Positions 59,455-64,000 of a stretch of 64,000 nt of DNA are shown here, in pieces; position 1 is the stretch's first letter; every line of letters begins with the position of its first letter. The stretch is from Apoda limacodes (taxonomy: Eukaryota; Arthropoda; Insecta; Lepidoptera; Limacodidae). The position numbers were made by a program, and so were the translations under genes. The notes below the pieces were generated by a model. That model was not told the DNA's origin. It was given only the letters and a program-made list of their open reading frames with translations, and ran no database searches. Where the stretch lies: contig OX291544.1 of the NCBI GenBank assembly GCA_946406115.1, positions 18,617,521-18,681,520 on the forward strand, given 5' to 3'.

Positions 59455-59640
59455 TTTTTTTATACCACTAAGGTGGCAAACAAGCTTGCAGTCCATCAGA
59501 TGGTAAGCGGTTACCGCAGCCTATGAACGCTTGCATCACTCGCACGTTGCCGACCTTTCAAATATTTAATGACTTCTTTCTTAAAGAACCTCATACTGTA
59601 GTACTGCAGGGAGCTCATTCCACAACCTTAGCGTTCGCGG
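59455..59640 (-). repeat. LINE 3'-end fragment
   Basis: TTTTTTTATACCACTAAGGTGG, CAAACAAGCTTGCAG, GATGGTAAGCGGTTACC, GCACGTTGCCGACC, ATGACTTCTTTCTTAAAG, GGGAGCTCATTCCACAACC: the most complete inverted copy of the tail of the LINE at 11560-13383. Confidence 0.7.
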
Positions 59641-60689
59641 GAAAAAGTTTCTCTAAAACTGCCCATATTGCATAGGCAATATAGATTCACTGTTTATGTT
59701 GCGTGTGTGTGTTATTATTATCGTAGTATGTGCACGTCAACCGTTCGGTTCGCAACCAAAATGTTTGTTTGTAACGTTTCAAAGCCTCAGACACTCAAGG
59801 TCACTTTGATAGCTGTAAAGAGTGCAAACAATTGCACACACTTCTTATCCACATAGTAATAAGCTGTTCGTGACTATTAAATTGTTTTTAATAAGAGAAA
59901 TAAATAATAACCTAAAAAAAATTTGAACAGACATTATTTTGCTCGAAATGCCTAAGCGACGCCTTCGGCACAGCGCATACGACTTTCTGGTCGCGACCTC
60001 ACCTCGCACCGTGCTACATTAGGTTACCGTCAGAATTTCTAACAAGAGTACGGGTAAGCGATAATATTGCTTGCACGCACCGACTGTTTCGCGCTACTAG
60101 AAAAAAATGCTATGTTCATCTAATAACAAGCCTTCTTCCAACCCTTACTTATCAAACAGCGATTCAGGCCCATAGCAGTGTCTGTAAACGAAAGCAACCT
60201 GAGCATACCTTACTTATTTTTAATTAAAAATGCTAAAAAAAAAATTTTTTTATTGATATGAAACAGGATGTGGACAAAAAGCTAGCAAATATTGATAGTA
60301 AATCACTATTAAGGTATAATTTAACAACTATGTAATAGACATTAAGTGTGAAATAAAATCACTGCGTTTAGACCATAACCAGCTAGACCAAGACTTAACC
60401 TGAGTTAAAGTGTTCGTTCAATTTCAATCAAACAGGCAAGAAGTTAGAAGATCATTATCTTAAACAACAAAATTAAATGTTTTAGTCTACAGTTTCGGGC
60501 TTCTAGTGATATTATTCTGTAAATAAATATATATCTATATATTTTTAAAATATTTATTTAATAAAGTACATTTATCTAATATACATGTAAGTACATCTAT
60601 ATATTATATGTGTTTATCTATATGTATGTCTATGTATGTGTTTATATAAATATCCCAAAATATCAGTACAAACATCATAGTATTAGTAT
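59641..60689. other. Intergenic, no gene
   Basis: AT-rich, with (TATA)-type simple sequence at 60520-60660. A frame at 59668-59856 has no recognised domain. Confidence 0.35.
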
Positions 60690-60898
60690 TAGCATAGGTT
60701 TAATTTTAACTTTTTGTTCTTTTTGTTTGTTTTTTACTTATCTGCTAGTTAGTTAACCCTAGTTTTATTGCACCATCATTTAAAATTATATATTAAGTTT
60801 GTGGTTAGCTGGTAGAGAATGCCATTTGGCATTAAGCTTGCCACTGTACACTTTTGTTTGTGCAAAAAGAATAAATAAATAAAAAAATAAAAAAATAA
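60690..60898 (+). repeat. LINE 3' untranslated tail
   Basis: GTTAGCTGGTAGAGAATGCC followed by ATTTGGCATTAAGC and TTTGTTTGTGCAAAAAG, ending in (AAATA)n/(A)n: a recognisable lepidopteran LINE 3' end. Confidence 0.55.
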
Positions 60899-60899
60899 C

Positions 60900-61370
60900 A
60901 GATCGCATACACAAACAAGTTGAGTAACTTTCTTCTCAAACATCCATCCTGGAAACCAACAACGACATCGTGTCAACACTACAATCCAATGAGTCATTAG
61001 AACAGCAGGCTAGAAACTGTAACTTGGAAATCGCCAAAGTTCTTAAAAAAAGGAATCCATTGGTAGTATCATCAACTGTACGATTACAAGTAAAGATATA
61101 ACCATGACTCCTCGTGTACCTCTTACGTCAAATGATAGCAATATGCTGAAAAATATTATTGCAAAACTGTCCTCCCGTATCCTAAAGCTGACTATGGCTG
61201 CATCGTCGATGAATTAGAAAAAGCTAATTAGGAGCTGGTGCTGTCACACTTACCGCAATAGATCAAAGCGTAAGCATGTTTTTATGAAACAATATTTAGA
61301 TTCATCAAAAAGTACACACCGCTAGCACGTATTAAAAAATCTCATTTTCAGGTTTGATTTATTTAATTAG
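60900..61370 (+). pseudogene. Relic of a mobile-element FP25K-like ORF1 protein
   Basis: Frames read LETNNDIVSTLQSNESLEQQ and ARNCNLEIAKV, then across shifts ISCTITSKDIT-like, TVRLQVK and KLSSRILK-like residues (about 61150-61180), and MFLYNN. The order coiled-coil then N-L-E-I and K-L-x-S-R resembles the baculovirus FP25K-like ORF1 proteins of insect LINEs. Weak because of many lesions. Confidence 0.4.
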
Positions 61371-61458
61371 TATTTTTAAAAACAAATTCTAAAAATTTTA
61401 AAAAATACGATAACTACTCCGATTTTGGACTATTGTTTTTACTGTAAAGGTATAGGTA

Positions 61459-64000
61459 GGGGAAACTGGGGATACTTGATCCTTACGGGAGACTAGGTAC
61501 ACGAGATTTTCAGAACTTGTATGGGTAATATAAAATTTTATAGTGGCAACATCGGTTGTCTATGGTACCCGCTAACTTTCTAAAGTTAGTACACCTGTCA
61601 AATTTGACGCGTTTGTAAATGGCGGACGATCGAGTGTTTGTTGTTGCAGAGAGAAAATTTCCGTAAGTTTACATTTTGATTAAACATTAATGTAAATATG
61701 GTTTTTAGGTGTGTATGAATTTAATTCGAGTCATTATCTATATAAGTAGCGATTTGTAGCATAGAAAAGTGGTAATCTAATAGACATTTGAAAATATTCT
61801 TGTTCATAACCTTAAACTGCTCAGGGTACACTTGGTACACTTAGCTAAGGGAGATTTGATCCTCCCGGATCAAGTGTCCCTTAACTTTTATTTTTAAATT
61901 AATTTCAGATTACCGATATGCCCAGAGTATACAAAACAAGAGAAGGTGCCAGAAAAAGAGTACCAATCGATGAAGGCAAATTGCGATCGGCAGTGGACGA
62001 TGTCATCGCCGGTGCGAGTATTCGTGGTACTGCAAAAGGGTACGGGTTAGCCGTTATGACACTGAAAAGGTACGTGAGGAAGAGGAAAGGTACTACTACA
62101 ACTGATGTAATTGATTACACTCCAAATTATCGTCACTCACAAATTTTTTCAACTATTGAGGAGAGTGAACTTGTCAATTACCTAATGATGGCCAGCAAAT
62201 TGTATCATGGATTAACACCTAAGAATGTACGACAACTGGCATTTCAATATGCTATTGAAAATAAAAAGGAAGTTCCGCTAAAATGGTCCGAAAATGAAGA
62301 AGCAACCTATGATTGGTTCTACGGGTTTATGCACCGACACAAAGAACTATCACTCAGAGTTCCCGAAGCCACAAGCTTGTCTCGCGCCACGGCGTTTAAC
62401 AGAAACAACGTTAACAACTTTTTTCAAAATTTATCAAGCCTTTTACAGAGATTTAACTTTGGTCCGAACCAAATTTGGAATGTAGATGAAACTGGCATTA
62501 CGACAGTTTACAAACCAAAAAAAATCGTGGCATGTAAAGGAATTAAACAAGTGTCTAAGGTAACATCCGGCGAACGTGGGCAGCTCGTAACTGTGTGCGC
62601 AGCTATAAATGCTATAGGTAATCACCTTCCACCTTTTATGATATTTCCTCGTAAAAATTGGCAGGAGCGAATGATAGATGGAGGTCCACCAGGCACAGAA
62701 GGAGCTCCACATCCCAGTGGTTGGATGACTAGCCCAAATTTTGTGCTTTTTTTGAAATTTTTCCTCAAGCATGTAAGATGCAGCAAGGATAATCCATGTC
62801 TCATGATATTTGACAATCATGAGTCACATATTTCCATTGATTCTATAAATTTTTGCAAAGATAATGGTATACACCTGTTAACCCTCCCACCCCGTACCTC
62901 TCAAAAATTGCAACCGTTGGATAGAATTATATTTGGAGCAATGAAGTCATATTATAATACTGCATGTGACAATTGGATGGTTGGTCACCCAGGCCGGCCA
63001 TTAACCATTTATGATTTGGCAGGATGTTTATCCAGTGCCTACCCAAATTCAATGACACCCAGAAATATTCAGAAAAGTTTTTCAGTCACTGGGATTTTCC
63101 CATTTAACCCTGATATCTTTGCAGATGACGAATATTTAAGCTCTTACGTCACTGATCGAGAATACATAGAACCTGAAATTGAGAATGTCACTCACGAATT
63201 TCTTCACCATCTGTTATTTCTGGTCCATCTTCTGCTGCTGTACTTGCTCCACTTACGCCTGTATTAAATGATAAAGTTGCTATGCCAATTACACCACAAC
63301 CAATATCAAATGCTCCTGTTACTATAACAAATGCTGGAACTGTTACATCCTTAGTACTACAGCCAATATCAAATCATGATGGAAGTTCTCAGTTTGTGCT
63401 GAATGCTGAAACTACAACACCAATGGTACCAGAGCCAATAACAAAGGACGTTGCCACCCCAGGTATTTCTGATCATGAAAAGGAAAATACTAATGTTATA
63501 TCTTGCCCAAAAAACACTGCCTCTTGTTTGCTCCCGTTATATGTGGCCGAGACATCTAGCAAGAATAGATCGAACGCTTTTGTAAGTCCTGAAGTAATAA
63601 GGCCATATCCGAAGGCAGGACCAAGGAAAGGTGTTACGAAGGGACGAAAAAAAGGATGTACAAGAATTTTAACTGACACACCAGAGAAACTAGCAATCGA
63701 GAGTGAATTGGATGCTAGAAAACGCAAGAAGGAAGTCAAAGTTAGGAAAGTAAAAGCAAAAGTAGTGAAACGTAACCTCTATTCACAAGCGCAAGATGAG
63801 ACTACATCAGAAGATGAAGAAATACCACCTTCACCACCATCAGATTTAAGTGTGTCATATGAAACGGATAGCTCAAGCGAATCAGAAAATGAAGAAGACA
63901 CTATTGTCTCGGTCACCAGCGGCGATTGGGTTATAGTTAATATGGTCTCACAAAGAAATCTCGTCCATAGATATGTTGGACAGGTGCAGAGTAGAAGCCA
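61459..64000 (+). mobile_element. Pogo-class DNA transposon, 5' part (runs off window)
   Basis: Begins after a TA (61457-61458) with GGGGAAACTGGGGATACTTG. The motif GGGATACTTGATCC recurs inverted near the ATG (GGATCAAGTGTCCC at about 61867-61880), suggesting subterminal transposase sites. Encodes the transposase at 61918. The right end is beyond the window. Confidence 0.75.
61918..64000 (+). CDS. Pogo/jerky-like transposase, one frameshift, 3' end outside window
   Basis: Cut-and-paste transposase of the Tc1/mariner/pogo superfamily. ATG at 61918 follows a TTTCAG-like acceptor. Psq/CENP-B-type helix-turn-helix regions span about residues 15-55 (KLRSAVDDVIAGASIRGTAK) and 70-150. The DDE_1 core has WNVDETG (first Asp, about 190), MIFDNHESH (second Asp, about 300) and LQPLDRIIFG (third Asp, about 340). 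The frame stops at 63267, but from about 63195 a second frame stays open to the window end with no stop. It reads HSRISSPSVISGPSSAAVLA, a Ser/Thr/Pro-rich linker, RPYPKAGPRKGV, TDTPEKLAIE, a lysine-rich stretch, an acidic SSSESENEEDT and SGDWVIVNM. A single-base shift near 63190 thus separates core and C-terminal domain; otherwise intact. It may be recently active or domesticated. Confidence 0.85.

Overview
This is a eukaryotic, AT-rich, repeat-laden window from a moth or butterfly (Lepidoptera). The assignment rests on an unmistakable lepidopteran-type prothoracicotropic hormone (PTTH) gene, on ZAD zinc-finger genes, which are an insect expansion, and on typical lepidopteran LINEs, a tRNA-derived SINE, RTE, jockey-like, BEL/Pao, Ty3/gypsy, Tc1, pogo, hAT and PIF/Harbinger debris. 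Genes are split into short exons with GT-AG introns, so single open frames describe them poorly; I rebuilt three genes from splice sites and reading phase.

Gene layout. (1) 20-3945 (+): the 3' end of a C2H2 zinc-finger gene whose 5' exons lie outside the window. Its middle exon occurs twice (1461-1604 and 1634-1777). The copies have the same length and phase and lie only 29 bases apart, which suggests mutually exclusive splicing. (2) 16898-21267 (-): a complete five-exon PTTH gene encoding 217 residues. It has a signal peptide, a KR cleavage site, a 109-residue mature hormone with seven cysteines, and a TATA box 59 bases upstream of the start codon. (3) 30416-51934 (-): a complete nine-exon ZAD-C2H2 gene of 487 codons spread over 21.5 kb. 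Its last exons match gene (1) in phase and nearly in length, so the two zinc-finger genes are diverged paralogues in convergent orientation flanking PTTH.

Mobile elements fill most of the rest. From 6.8 to 13.4 kb there are RTE, pogo, LINE and BEL/Pao relics, then another LINE. A LINE (17060-18495) sits in the last PTTH intron almost touching the final splice acceptor. From 22 to 27 kb there are LINE relics, one of them inserted into an older repeat. Intron 8 of the ZAD gene holds a pair of long, nearly identical inverted repeats whose segment order is circularly permuted (32.65-35.31 kb), and a 336-base direct repeat at 1045-base spacing. Upstream of the ZAD gene (53.3-59.1 kb) lies a Ty3/gypsy element. 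Its 3' LTR is broken by a Tc1-like transposon, which is itself broken by a small hAT element with a perfect 8-base target duplication. The right edge (61.46 kb onward) is a pogo-class transposon with a nearly intact transposase.

Limits: exon calls rest on splice motifs, phase and family knowledge, not on transcripts. Element boundaries are approximate unless target duplications are stated. Clade names for LINEs come from recognition of protein motifs.
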